Assembly (NCBI GenBank): GCA_026417975.1 | Contig: JAOACD010000007.1 | Location: forward strand, 167,572-231,571 | DNA: 64,000 nucleotides | DNA from: Melioribacter sp. | GTDB taxonomy: Bacteria; Bacteroidota; Ignavibacteria; Ignavibacteriales; Melioribacteraceae | Reading direction: 5' to 3' | Shown: positions 28,673 through 37,576 of the stretch, one piece after another | Numbering within the stretch: position 1 is the first letter of the stretch | How the letters are laid out: the number at the start of each line of letters is the position of its first letter | Notes under the pieces: model-generated | Told to the model about the DNA's origin: nothing | Database searches by the model: none | Seen by the model: the letters and a program-made list of their open reading frames with translations, nothing else | Made by a program: the position numbers and the translations under genes

Positions 28673-29476
28673 ATGCTCAAAAATATTTTTACTCAAATAT
28701 TAATTTCTTATTTGATAGCCATATCAATTAACACAAATACATTTTCTCAGAGTAATTATAATTTCTATCAATTCAAAGAAGAAACAATAAAATATTTTAA
28801 AAGGCCTTTAGAATGGGATAGCGAAGATTGGATAAAACTAAGTGCTATAAGTTTAGGAACTATTTTAGCTTTTAATATTGATCAAACAATAAGAGATGAG
28901 TGCTTAAAAAATAGAAGTTATTATAAAAGTTTTCCAATTGAAGCTGGTAGAAAGTGGGGAGAAATATACACAACGGTTATTTTTGGAACAACTGTTGGAT
29001 TACACAGCATTCTTACAAAAGATAAATCTACAAAGAGAATTGCATATGAAATTTTCCAATCTGCATTTTATTCGGGATTGATTACACAAGTAATAAAGAT
29101 ATCTTTTGGGCGGGCAAGGCCATTTACAAATTACGGCTCTAATTTTTATAAACCATTCACATTATTTAACGATGATTTTCATTCGCTACCTTCTGGACAT
29201 GTAACGCTCGCTTTTTCTCTTTCAACTATACTAGCAAAGAATTCTGATTCTGATGTACTAAAAACAATATATTACATGCCTGCATTACTTACTGCTATAT
29301 CAAGAGTTTATCAAGATAACCATTGGACTTCTGATGTAATCTTAGGGGCTACAATAGGTTACTTTGTAGGTGTTTGGGTCCATAAAATTCACGACGAAAC
29401 TAACTTACAAACTCCAAATCTCAGCCTTATAAATACTGGCAATTATAAATCTATAAATATTAGAATAATATTTTAA
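28673..29476 (+). CDS. PAP2-superfamily membrane-associated phosphatase
   Basis: A 267-residue protein with the three PAP2 motifs in order: K-x6-RP in KISFGRARP, PSGH in LPSGHVTLAF, and SR-x5-H-x3-D in SRVYQDNHWTSD. Such enzymes dephosphorylate phosphatidic acid, undecaprenyl pyrophosphate or lipid A. A signal sequence (ends NTFSQ) precedes the soluble start, so the active site faces the periplasm. The long N-terminal region before the motifs is typical of the Bacteroidota branch. Confidence 0.87.
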   Translation: MLKNIFTQILISYLIAISINTNTFSQSNYNFYQFKEETIKYFKRPLEWDSEDWIKLSAISLGTILAFNIDQTIRDECLKNRSYYKSFPIEAGRKWGEIYTTVIFGTTVGLHSILTKDKSTKRIAYEIFQSAFYSGLITQVIKISFGRARPFTNYGSNFYKPFTLFNDDFHSLPSGHVTLAFSLSTILAKNSDSDVLKTIYYMPALLTAISRVYQDNHWTSDVILGATIGYFVGVWVHKIHDETNLQTPNLSLINTGNYKSINIRIIF

Positions 29477-29688
29477 TGACCGACATAAACAAATTATTAA
29501 GTTCTTGATTACTGCATATTTCAGGATGATAGTATTAATCAGTTCTCTAATTAATTTCTCATTTTATCCAAACATTACATCAATATTTTTGTAGAAAGCT
29601 GCAAATCTTAATGCTACGCATTTATAAAACTCCAGAGAAAAAGTTGCCAATAAATTGACAGTCTTTTAATAGAGTTTCAAAGATGCTC

Positions 29689-31083
29689 TTAGTAATTTTT
29701 TATTTCGTGCACTAATTTTGTAATAGCTTCTTTAGCATCGCCAAAGTACATTAGTGCATTTGGATAGAAAAACAATTCATTATCAATTCCTGCATAACCT
29801 ACATTTAATGACCTTTTATTTATTACAACTGTTTTTGCATAATCAACATTTAGAATAGGCATACCATATATTGGACTATTCTTGTCATGGCGTGCTGCTG
29901 GATTCACCACATCATTAGCACCAACAACAAAAGCAATATCGGTATTAGGGAAATCATCATTAATATCTTCCATTGCAAGCATTTTATCATAAGGTATCTG
30001 AGCTTCTGCTAAAAGAACATTCATGTGCCCAGGCATTCTACCAGCTACTGGATGTATTGCAAAGCGTACTTTCTTTCCTCTAGCCTCTAAAACATTAACT
30101 AAATCTCTAACTGCATGTTGTGCTTGAGCAACTGCCATACCATAACCAGGCACGATAATAATTGATTCAGCAGCATCAAATAACATTGCTAATTCTTCAG
30201 CGTCTACAGATTTTACCTGTCCTTTTTGATTAGTAACTACAGCACTTGAGCTAGTAGAACCAGCAGATTCCCATCCACCTAAAACAACATTCATTAAAGA
30301 ACGATTCATCCCTTTACACATAATATTAGTTAAAATAATTCCTGAAGCTCCAACTAATGCACCAGCAATAATTAATTCATTATTTTGTAGAACAAATCCT
30401 GTTGCTGATGCTGCTAATCCTGAATATGAATTCAGTAGAGAAATTGCAACTGGCATATCTGCGCCACCAATTGGAAGTACAAGAAGCACTCCTAATATTA
30501 ATGAAATTATGCCTATTGAAATAATAAGCCACTGAAGTTCAGGATTAAGAACAAAGTAAGTTCCGCCAACAAAAACAGATAATAACAATAAAGCATTTAA
30601 TGGATGTTGCAAAGGATAACGTACTACTTTCCCAGTCACAAGTCCTTGTAATTTACCAAATGCAATTAACGAGCCTGTAAAAGTTACAGCTCCAATTAAG
30701 ATACTTAGTACAATAGTAATTGATGTTTGATAATCATGTGTAAATTGGGGGAAGTTGATTATCTTATAATATTCCGAATATGCAACCAACATTGATGCTC
30801 CTCCTCCAAAGCCATTTAACAATCCTACCATTTGGGGCATTCCTGTCATAGGCACTTTCAAAGCCATAATAGTTCCTACTGTAGCACCAATAATAAATCC
30901 CAACAATATCCATTCATATGTCAAAACATGCTGATCCAACAAAGTAGCAACAATTGCTATTAACATTCCAACTGCAGCAAGAAAATTACCATTTCGAGCT
31001 GTTTTAGGTGATGATAGTTTCTTTATTCCAAATATGAAAAGAACTGAAGAAAGCAAATAAGAAATTTCTATTAATAACTTCAT
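29689..31083 (-). CDS. pntB: NAD(P) transhydrogenase subunit beta
   Basis: A 464-residue protein. About nine membrane helices fill residues 1-260. The soluble domain III then binds NADP(H): SIIIVPGYGMAVAQAQHAV, IHPVAGRMPGHMNVLLAEA, FVVGANDVVNPAAR. PntB with PntA couples proton entry to hydride transfer from NADH to NADP+, providing NADPH. Third gene of pntAA-pntAB-pntB, starting 8 bp after pntAB. Confidence 0.96.
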   Translation of the reverse strand: MKLLIEISYLLSSVLFIFGIKKLSSPKTARNGNFLAAVGMLIAIVATLLDQHVLTYEWILLGFIIGATVGTIMALKVPMTGMPQMVGLLNGFGGGASMLVAYSEYYKIINFPQFTHDYQTSITIVLSILIGAVTFTGSLIAFGKLQGLVTGKVVRYPLQHPLNALLLLSVFVGGTYFVLNPELQWLIISIGIISLILGVLLVLPIGGADMPVAISLLNSYSGLAASATGFVLQNNELIIAGALVGASGIILTNIMCKGMNRSLMNVVLGGWESAGSTSSSAVVTNQKGQVKSVDAEELAMLFDAAESIIIVPGYGMAVAQAQHAVRDLVNVLEARGKKVRFAIHPVAGRMPGHMNVLLAEAQIPYDKMLAMEDINDDFPNTDIAFVVGANDVVNPAARHDKNSPIYGMPILNVDYAKTVVINKRSLNVGYAGIDNELFFYPNALMYFGDAKEAITKLVHEIKNY

Positions 31084-31091
31084 AATTCAGC

Positions 31092-31376
31092 TCACTTTTT
31101 TTTGAACATTTTAAGCATTCTGTCAGTTACCAAAAAACCACCAACAACATTTATTGTTGCAAATATTACAGCTATTAGTCCAAGAATTGTACTTACTGTG
31201 AATTCATGCAACCCAGCACTTAAAATTGCCCCTACAATTGTAATTCCCGAAATAGCATTTGAACCAGACATTAAAGGAGTATGTAACGTTGGTGGTACTT
31301 TTGTTATCAACTCAAATCCAACAAAAATAGCAAGAACAAATACGTATATTAACATTAATAAACCAACCCCTTCCAT
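31092..31376 (-). CDS. pntAB: NAD(P) transhydrogenase subunit alpha, membrane part (PntAB)
   Basis: A 94-residue protein with three to four membrane helices. FVGFELITKVPPTLHTPLMSGSNAISGI is the conserved domain II segment of PntA. In E. coli it is the C-terminal part of a single PntA; here it is a separate gene, as in Rhodospirillum. It lies between pntAA and pntB. Confidence 0.94.
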   Translation of the reverse strand: MEGVGLLMLIYVFVLAIFVGFELITKVPPTLHTPLMSGSNAISGITIVGAILSAGLHEFTVSTILGLIAVIFATINVVGGFLVTDRMLKMFKKK

Positions 31377-31407
31377 TTTTAGACCTCTTAATTTGTTTTA
31401 ATTACAT

Positions 31408-32556
31408 TTAATTTTTTATAAGTAATTTTGTTCGTTCATGTACTATTTCACCACTTTTAACGATTGTAGCTCCACCTATAATTTCATCTGTTAAATCATG
31501 GAGAAATTTTCCGTCTTTACTTGCGTAATCTATTAAATTAAATAAATTTCTTGCATACATTTCACTTGCATGATATGGGACAAGACTTGGTAAGTTGGGT
31601 TCACCAATAATAGTTACATCATATTTTTTTACTATTTTCCCTTTTTCACTTAATTCGCAATTTCCTCCAAATTCAACTGACATATCAAGTATAACAGAAC
31701 CTGGCTTCATATTTTTTACCATTTCTTCAGTTACAAGGATAGGAGCTCTTTTGCCAGGAATTAAAGCTGTTGTAATTACAATATCGGCTTCGGTAACATG
31801 TTTAAAAATTAATTCTTTTTGCTTTCTTAAAAATTCTTCTGATTGTTCTTTAGCATAACCATTTTCGTCCTGCATAGAATCATCTGTAGGAACCTCGATA
31901 AACTTTCCACCTAAACTTAGCACTTCTTCTTTTACTTGAGGGCGCACGTCAGACACTTCAACAACAGCCCCCAATCTTTTTGCAGTACCTAAAGCAGATA
32001 ATCCAGCCACACCTGCCCCCATAATTACTACTTTAGCAGGTGAAATTGTACCAGCTGCTGTCATCATTAATGGAAAAATTTTATGAAGATAATTAGCAGC
32101 TAAAATTACACTTTTATAACCTGCAATAGTCGCTTGTGAACTTAATGCATCCATTCTTTGTGCAATTGTTGTTCTAGGAATTGCATCCATTGATATAACA
32201 TCAATGCCCAATTCTGCAGCTTTTCTTGCTACCTCTGGATAATGAAGCGAGTAGAAAAAAGAAATTAATAATTTACCACCCCCTATTAATTCTAACTCAT
32301 GCCTATTAAAATTAGGATGTTCAATTGGTCTTTGAACTTTTAATACAATATCTACATTATTATAAAGTTCTTCAACATTCTTTATTATTTTCGCACCTGC
32401 TAATTGATACTTTTCATCTGGGAAGCCAGCTTTAATTCCTGCTGATTCTTCAATATATATTTCAAAACCTTTTTTAATTAATTTGGAAACAACTTCGGGA
32501 ACTAAAGCTACCCTATTTTCGCCCAACATTATTTCTTTTGGTACTCCTATTACCAC
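31408..32556 (-). CDS. pntAA: NAD(P) transhydrogenase subunit alpha, NAD-binding part (PntAA)
   Basis: A 382-residue soluble domain I. It opens VIGVPKEIMLGENRVALVP and has the Rossmann motif VVIMGAGVAGLSALGTA, RPQVKEEVLSLGG and the typical RQD-loop-region equivalent SMDAIPRTTIAQRMDALSSQA. It binds NAD(H) and donates hydride to domain III. The start is a GTG (32554-32556) with AGGAG upstream; there is no better ATG. First gene of the transhydrogenase operon. Confidence 0.95.
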   Translation of the reverse strand: MVIGVPKEIMLGENRVALVPEVVSKLIKKGFEIYIEESAGIKAGFPDEKYQLAGAKIIKNVEELYNNVDIVLKVQRPIEHPNFNRHELELIGGGKLLISFFYSLHYPEVARKAAELGIDVISMDAIPRTTIAQRMDALSSQATIAGYKSVILAANYLHKIFPLMMTAAGTISPAKVVIMGAGVAGLSALGTAKRLGAVVEVSDVRPQVKEEVLSLGGKFIEVPTDDSMQDENGYAKEQSEEFLRKQKELIFKHVTEADIVITTALIPGKRAPILVTEEMVKNMKPGSVILDMSVEFGGNCELSEKGKIVKKYDVTIIGEPNLPSLVPYHASEMYARNLFNLIDYASKDGKFLHDLTDEIIGGATIVKSGEIVHERTKLLIKN

Positions 32557-32750
32557 TAGAAACTCCTATAATTTTTTATTTTCAGATAACATAACTTAAT
32601 AATATTCATTTTTATTTACTAATTTTGATTATTAAAAAAATCTTACACCTAACTTTTATTCTATTCAAATCAGTTTTAAATAAATTGCATTAAAATTCGA
32701 TTATAAATCTGAATATTATAATAAAATTGCTATACAATTTTTAATTTAAT

Positions 32751-35700
32751 ATGAACTTTCTTAAGACATGCACTATATTAATAAACTTATTACTTATTGA
32801 AGCATCATACGCTCAAAATTTGCGTTTTGAGAGTTTAACCTCAGAAGATGGTCTTTCTCAAAACACTGTCCTTTCAATCCTACAAGATAGTGAAGGATTT
32901 CTTTGGTTTGGAACTTATGATGGCTTAAATCGTTACGACGGCTATTCATTCAAAATTTATAAAATAGAAAAAGGAAATCCTAAAAGCATTCAAGGACAAA
33001 CTTTCCGCTCTATCGTTGAAGATAAAGATGGAAATTTATGGATAGCCTCTGTAGGCGGTGGACTTAATAGATATAATAGAATAACAGACGATTTTACTAA
33101 CTTCTTACCTCAACAAAATAACCCAAATTCATTAATATCCAATAGAGTTAGGACATTATTGATTGATAAAAAAGGAAGATTGTGGATAGGAACGGAAGAG
33201 GGCTTATGTAGATATGATTTTAAAGAAAACAAGTTTATTAATTACACTAAAATTTTGAATAACGACAAATATCCATATTCAAAATATGTTGTATCAATAT
33301 GTGAAGATTCATCTGGATTTTTATGGTTAGGCACACAAAATGGACTAATAAAATTCAATCCTGAAAATAACTTTTACAAATACTATTTTAATGAGCCTAA
33401 TAATGAATATAGTATAAGCGGAAACTTTGTAGGCAAAGTTTATGTAGATAAAAGTAATACACTTTGGATTGGTACGGGAGATTGCTTGCATAAATATGAT
33501 AGAAAACTTGATAGATTTATTAGATACATAAATCCATATACTGTCAATAGTAAAGATAAAACTATAACAGACATTATAGAAGATAAATTCGGAAACTTAT
33601 GGATCACAACCTTATTAAATGGCCTTCAAAGATTCGATAGAAATAATTCTTCTTTCACAGTTTATACGCATGACCCTTCTAACCCAGAAAGTATAGGTAG
33701 TAATATTTTATTTTCTTTGTATGAAGATAGAACTGGAATTCTTTGGATTGGCACAGAAGGTGCTGGTGCAAATAAACTTTATAGAATGAGATCATATTTT
33801 CAACTCTACAAAAACATTCCACTTAATAAGAATAGCTTGAGCTACAATAAAGTGTACTCAATCATTGAAGATAAGAATGGAATAGTTTGGATAGGCACTT
33901 TTGGTGGTGGACTTAATCGCTTTGACCCTGACTCAAAAGAACAAAAATTTACTAGATACAATTTTAACCCTCATAATAAAAATTCATTAGTTGACGATAG
34001 AATTAGAACAATGTGCGAAGATAACGAAGGAAATATTTGGATAGGGACTGAATACGGTTTATCAAAATTTAATCCTAAGAAAAACATGTTTACAAACTTT
34101 ATTAGCGACGGCTCAAATGGTAATCTAAGCAACAATATAATTTTTTCTATTTACCAAATTAAAACAGGAGAAATATTAATTGGTACTTTCGGTGGTGGAT
34201 TAAACATATACAATAAAAAAACTAATACTTTTACAGTTTATAAACACAACCCTAATAATCCAAAAAGTATAAGCAGCAATAACATTTGGTGTATATTTCA
34301 AGATAGCAAAGGAAATATTTGGATAGGAACTGATGATGGTGGATTAAACAGATTTGATATAAGCAAAGGTGATTTTTATCATTATAAAAGAAATCTAAAA
34401 GACCCAAATAGCATTAGCAGCAATAAAATTCTAAACATTACTGAAGATAGCAAAGGAAATTTATGGATTGGAACAATTGAAGGCTTGAACAAAGCAATTA
34501 TGAGCAATGATAATAGATTAAAGTTCATAAGTTACTCTGTAGAAGATGGCTTACCCGATAATAATATTCAAGCTATACTTGAAGACCACCGTGGTAATTT
34601 ATGGATTAGCACCAACAAAGGTATCTCGAAATTTAACCCCGAGAAAAAAACTTTCAAAAATTATGATGCACTGGATGGTCTACAAAGTAATGAATTTTTT
34701 GTAAGAGCGGCAGTAAAAAGGAAAAAAACAGGCGAGATGATTTTCGGGGGAAATAATGGATTTAATATTTTTCATCCCGATAGCTTGAAAGAAGACACCT
34801 CTATTCCAAATGTCTTTATAACAGAATTTTTAATACTTAATAAACCTGTAAAGATTGGAGAAAAATACAATGGTGAAATTGCCCTTACAAAAAATATTAC
34901 AGAAACAAAAGAAATTAAGATTTCATATAAAAGCAATATAATCACTATAAAATTTGCTGCTTTGCATTTTGCTAAACCTGGAAAAAATATGTATGCCTTT
35001 AAAATGGCAGGACTAGAATCAGATTGGAATTACGTTGGAAATCAAAACTTTGCATATTATGCTTATATACCACCGGGAGAATATACATTCTATGTCAAAG
35101 CAGCTAATCCTGATGGATATTGGAATACAAATGGTGCAAAACTAAAGTTAATTATTACACCACCATTTTATGAAACAACAAATTTTAGAGTAGCAGTAAT
35201 ATTGTTTATATTATCTATTGTATATGTTGGTTACTTATACAAACTAAAAAGTATAAAAAAGCATGAAAAAGAATTAGAAAATCTAATCCAAGAAAAAACA
35301 AAATTAAACGAAGAGCTCATACAAGAAATTGAAGAAAGAAAAAAAATTGAGAAAGAGTTAATAAAAGCAAGAGAAAAAGCAGAAAGCTCTGAAAGATTAA
35401 AATCTGAATTCTTAGCACAAATGTCACACGAAATTCGCTCCCCAATTCACACTATATTAAATTTTTCAGAATTAATAAAAGAACAAATCACACCAACTGA
35501 TAACGAAATAATTAAAGAAAGTTTCGATTCAATTGAAAGAGCTGGAGAAAGAATAGTAAGGACTATTGATTTAATTCTAAATATGTCCGAATTACAAGCA
35601 GGTAGTTATGAATGTATTTACAAAGATATTGATATAAATGACATTTTAAGAAAGCTGTACCCAGAATTTTCGTATAAAGCCAAAAAGAAAAATTTAGAAT

Positions 35701-36083
35701 TAATCTACAACATTAATGAAAAAGAATTAAAAGTAAATGCAGATGAATATTCAGTTACACAAATTTTCATTAATTTAATTGAAAATGCTATTAAGTATAC
35801 AAATACTGGAAAAGTAGAAGTATCAAGTTATCTAAATCAACAAAATCAAATTGTAGTTAAAGTTAGTGATACTGGAATTGGAATTTCAGAAGAATTTATT
35901 CCTAAATTATTTACATTATTCAATCAAGAACAAAGGGGCTATACAAGAGAATTCGAAGGTAATGGTTTAGGATTAGCATTAGTAAAAAAATATTGTGAAT
36001 TAAATAATGCCCAAATTAGTGTTGAAAGTAAGAAAGGTATAGGTTCAACGTTTACAGTAACATTCATTAAAAATAAAAATTAA
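32751..36083 (+). CDS. Sensor histidine kinase with periplasmic Reg_prop propeller and Y_Y_Y domain
   Basis: An 1110-residue hybrid-type sensor. A signal peptide (ends EASYA) leads into about 14 Reg_prop repeats (GNLWIGT, GFLWFGTYDGLNRYD) forming two propellers, residues 25-680. A Y_Y_Y domain follows (about 700-800, AFKMAGLESDWNYVG), then one membrane helix (about 812-830), a coiled coil (835-880), HisKA with H893 in MSHEIRSPIH, and HATPase_c with N-box (about 1007), DTGIGI and GNGLGLALVKKY. Unlike the full Bacteroidota HTCS family it lacks receiver and AraC domains, so its response regulator is elsewhere. In Bacteroides such sensors respond to polysaccharides; the ligand here is unknown. 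Confidence 0.9.
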   Translation: MNFLKTCTILINLLLIEASYAQNLRFESLTSEDGLSQNTVLSILQDSEGFLWFGTYDGLNRYDGYSFKIYKIEKGNPKSIQGQTFRSIVEDKDGNLWIASVGGGLNRYNRITDDFTNFLPQQNNPNSLISNRVRTLLIDKKGRLWIGTEEGLCRYDFKENKFINYTKILNNDKYPYSKYVVSICEDSSGFLWLGTQNGLIKFNPENNFYKYYFNEPNNEYSISGNFVGKVYVDKSNTLWIGTGDCLHKYDRKLDRFIRYINPYTVNSKDKTITDIIEDKFGNLWITTLLNGLQRFDRNNSSFTVYTHDPSNPESIGSNILFSLYEDRTGILWIGTEGAGANKLYRMRSYFQLYKNIPLNKNSLSYNKVYSIIEDKNGIVWIGTFGGGLNRFDPDSKEQKFTRYNFNPHNKNSLVDDRIRTMCEDNEGNIWIGTEYGLSKFNPKKNMFTNFISDGSNGNLSNNIIFSIYQIKTGEILIGTFGGGLNIYNKKTNTFTVYKHNPNNPKSISSNNIWCIFQDSKGNIWIGTDDGGLNRFDISKGDFYHYKRNLKDPNSISSNKILNITEDSKGNLWIGTIEGLNKAIMSNDNRLKFISYSVEDGLPDNNIQAILEDHRGNLWISTNKGISKFNPEKKTFKNYDALDGLQSNEFFVRAAVKRKKTGEMIFGGNNGFNIFHPDSLKEDTSIPNVFITEFLILNKPVKIGEKYNGEIALTKNITETKEIKISYKSNIITIKFAALHFAKPGKNMYAFKMAGLESDWNYVGNQNFAYYAYIPPGEYTFYVKAANPDGYWNTNGAKLKLIITPPFYETTNFRVAVILFILSIVYVGYLYKLKSIKKHEKELENLIQEKTKLNEELIQEIEERKKIEKELIKAREKAESSERLKSEFLAQMSHEIRSPIHTILNFSELIKEQITPTDNEIIKESFDSIERAGERIVRTIDLILNMSELQAGSYECIYKDIDINDILRKLYPEFSYKAKKKNLELIYNINEKELKVNADEYSVTQIFINLIENAIKYTNTGKVEVSSYLNQQNQIVVKVSDTGIGISEEFIPKLFTLFNQEQRGYTREFEGNGLGLALVKKYCELNNAQISVESKKGIGSTFTVTFIKNKN

Positions 36084-36113
36084 AAAAGCTGTCAATATAA
36101 ATTGACAGCTTTT
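36084..36113. terminator. Bidirectional intrinsic terminator between the sensor kinase and rpmA
   Basis: A 12-bp perfect stem AAAGCTGTCAAT/ATTGACAGCTTT with a 4-base loop, flanked by A and T runs. It lies between convergent genes and can serve both strands. Confidence 0.85.
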
Positions 36114-36134
36114 AGCTAAAACACATTTGATAAA

Positions 36135-36398
36135 TTAATTAGTAAGAGATTCGTATACACTTATATATTTTCTATTATTCTTTTTCCTTTCAAACTTGAC
36201 ATAGCCATCAATTAATGCAAAAAGTGAATGATCACCTGCCAAACCTACATTCCTACCAGGATGAAAATTTGTTCCTTTTTGACGAACTAAAATTGAACCA
36301 GCAGTTACTTTTTCACCACCAAAAACTTTTACACCTAAATATTGCGGATTACTATCTCTTCCATTCCTTGATGAACCTTGACCTTTTTTATGTGCCAT
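36135..36398 (-). CDS. rpmA: Ribosomal protein L27
   Basis: An 87-residue L27 with the usual [17 protein letters not shown]-terminus near the peptidyl-transferase centre, [23 protein letters not shown] and [16 protein letters not shown]. No N-terminal pro-sequence of the Firmicutes type. It follows rplU by 16 bp. Confidence 0.98.
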   Translation of the reverse strand: MAHKKGQGSSRNGRDSNPQYLGVKVFGGEKVTAGSILVRQKGTNFHPGRNVGLAGDHSLFALIDGYVKFERKKNNRKYISVYESLTN

Positions 36399-36414
36399 AA
36401 TTGACCTCCAATTT

Positions 36415-36723
36415 CTAAGCTATTTTTGTAATTTCAATTCTTGTTAAATGTTGTCTATGACCTCTTTTACGCTTGTAAGAGATTCTTCTTTTCTTTTTAA
36501 AAACAATAATTTTATCGTCCTTTAAATGTTCTAAAACCTTTGCATAAACTTTAACATTACCTATAACAGGAGTACCAATTTTAGTAGAATTATCATCATT
36601 TATTAATAGTACGTTATCAAAAACAATTTCCGAATTAGGTTCGGCTTTTAATTTAGGCACATAGTACTTTTGATTCTCTCTTACAATAAACTGTTGTCCA
36701 GCAATATTTACAACAGCAAACAT
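36415..36723 (-). CDS. rplU: Ribosomal protein L21
   Basis: A 102-residue L21 ([45 protein letters not shown]). It binds domain III/V region of 23S rRNA. It leads the usual rplU-rpmA pair and has GGAGG before ATG. A promoter-like element lies at 36755-36786. Confidence 0.98.
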   Translation of the reverse strand: MFAVVNIAGQQFIVRENQKYYVPKLKAEPNSEIVFDNVLLINDDNSTKIGTPVIGNVKVYAKVLEHLKDDKIIVFKKKRRISYKRKRGHRQHLTRIEITKIA

Positions 36724-36754
36724 TATTCCTCCAATTATTCAAGTTTTTGAATTA

Positions 36755-36786
36755 CAAATATAAGAACGGCTTAACTATTAAGTCAA
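36755..36786 (-). promoter_or_regulatory. Bacteroidota-type promoter for rplU-rpmA
   Basis: Minus strand TTG (36784-36786), 21 bases, TATATTTG (36755-36762). The start would be about 25 nt before the rplU ATG. Confidence 0.6.
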
Positions 36787-36804
36787 TTTTTCTCGTTATG
36801 AACT

Positions 36805-36830
36805 AAAAAAGGGATGAATGCACATCCCTT
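36805..36830 (-). terminator. Intrinsic terminator after tRNA-Phe
   Basis: Minus-strand stem AAGGGATG/CATCCCTT with a 6-base loop and six T, 8 bp beyond the tRNA 3' end. Confidence 0.85.
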
Positions 36831-36837
36831 AAATTTG

Positions 36838-36910
36838 TGGGCAGAGACGGAATCGAACCGCCGACACAAGGATTTTCAGTCCTTTGCTCTACCAACTGAG
36901 CTATCTGCCC
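36838..36910 (-). tRNA. tRNA-Phe (GAA)
   Basis: A 73-nt cloverleaf. Acceptor GGGCAGA/TCTGCCC, anticodon loop CTGAAAA giving GAA, and T-loop GGTTCGATTCC. CCA is not encoded. It has its own promoter and terminator. Confidence 0.97.
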
Positions 36911-36935
36911 AACCAGTAGTCTTAAATTTGTGGCA

Positions 36936-36966
36936 CAAATCTATAGAAAATGGAAATAATTTTCAA
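36936..36966 (-). promoter_or_regulatory. Bacteroidota-type promoter for tRNA-Phe
   Basis: Minus strand TTG (36964-36966), 20 bases, TAGATTTG (36936-36943), 25 bp upstream of the tRNA. Confidence 0.65.
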
Positions 36967-37014
36967 AATGTTTTTTGATATTTTCTCAAAAAGCTATGAT
37001 TAAAATCTTACCAT

Positions 37015-37576
37015 TTATCTTAATCTTTGCAAAACAGCTTTTTGTATTACAGAAAATCTATCTTTTATTCCAAAATCTCTGTACAAGCTTTGTGTTAAAG
37101 AGCCATTTGGATAATTTGTCTTCTCTTGAATTGCTATTAATTCTATAACTACTAATAAAAATTCAACTGAAAATTCACCTACTTCATCTAAACGATTAAA
37201 ACGTTCTACATGCTCATATCTAAAAAATTGTAAATTAGGTGGAAAAGAATTTACTGGTGTAATGTTTTCAAACATCCCTAAGATATGTTCTTTTAACTGT
37301 AAAGTTAAATCAGGATCATAAGCATGTTTAACATACATTTCTACAATAAGATGAATATGCTTTGGGGTTCTTTCTCTTCTGCCGGGCTCCAAGTAATTAA
37401 CAATAAAGTCATAAGGAGATTCAGGCTTTCTACCTGGATAAACTCCTTATTTCAACATTATTTCTTGTCCTATAAATAACATCATCTATTTGTATCCTTT
37501 TAGTTTTCCAAACCTTATAAATGAGAACAAAATAGTAATATAAACCTTTTATTTTATTGATTACTCGATTTATCAT
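37015..37576 (-). pseudogene. Unrecognised gene behind a DNA methyltransferase, split by a +1 frameshift
   Basis: The track lists only 37015-37392 from a weak TTG. A 48-codon ORF starts at the ATG 37574-37576, overlapping the TGA of the methyltransferase (ATGA), and ends at TAG 37430. The longer frame is open from 37446 to 37015 and has no good start codon (YPGRKPESPYDFIVNYLEPGRRER...). The two frames overlap by 17 bases and differ by +1. Together they would give about 185 residues. I do not recognise the family. Its position suggests a restriction enzyme or methyltransferase partner, but no PD-(D/E)XK or HNH motif is evident. It may be a real mutation, a sequencing error or a recoding site. 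Confidence 0.55.

Noticed and set aside
36936-36943. Many TAnnTTTG matches elsewhere in intergenic DNA, for example 32620-32627
   Set aside because: In very AT-rich DNA the -7 motif alone is common. Without a TTG at 19-21 bases these were not listed, apart from one noted as weak.
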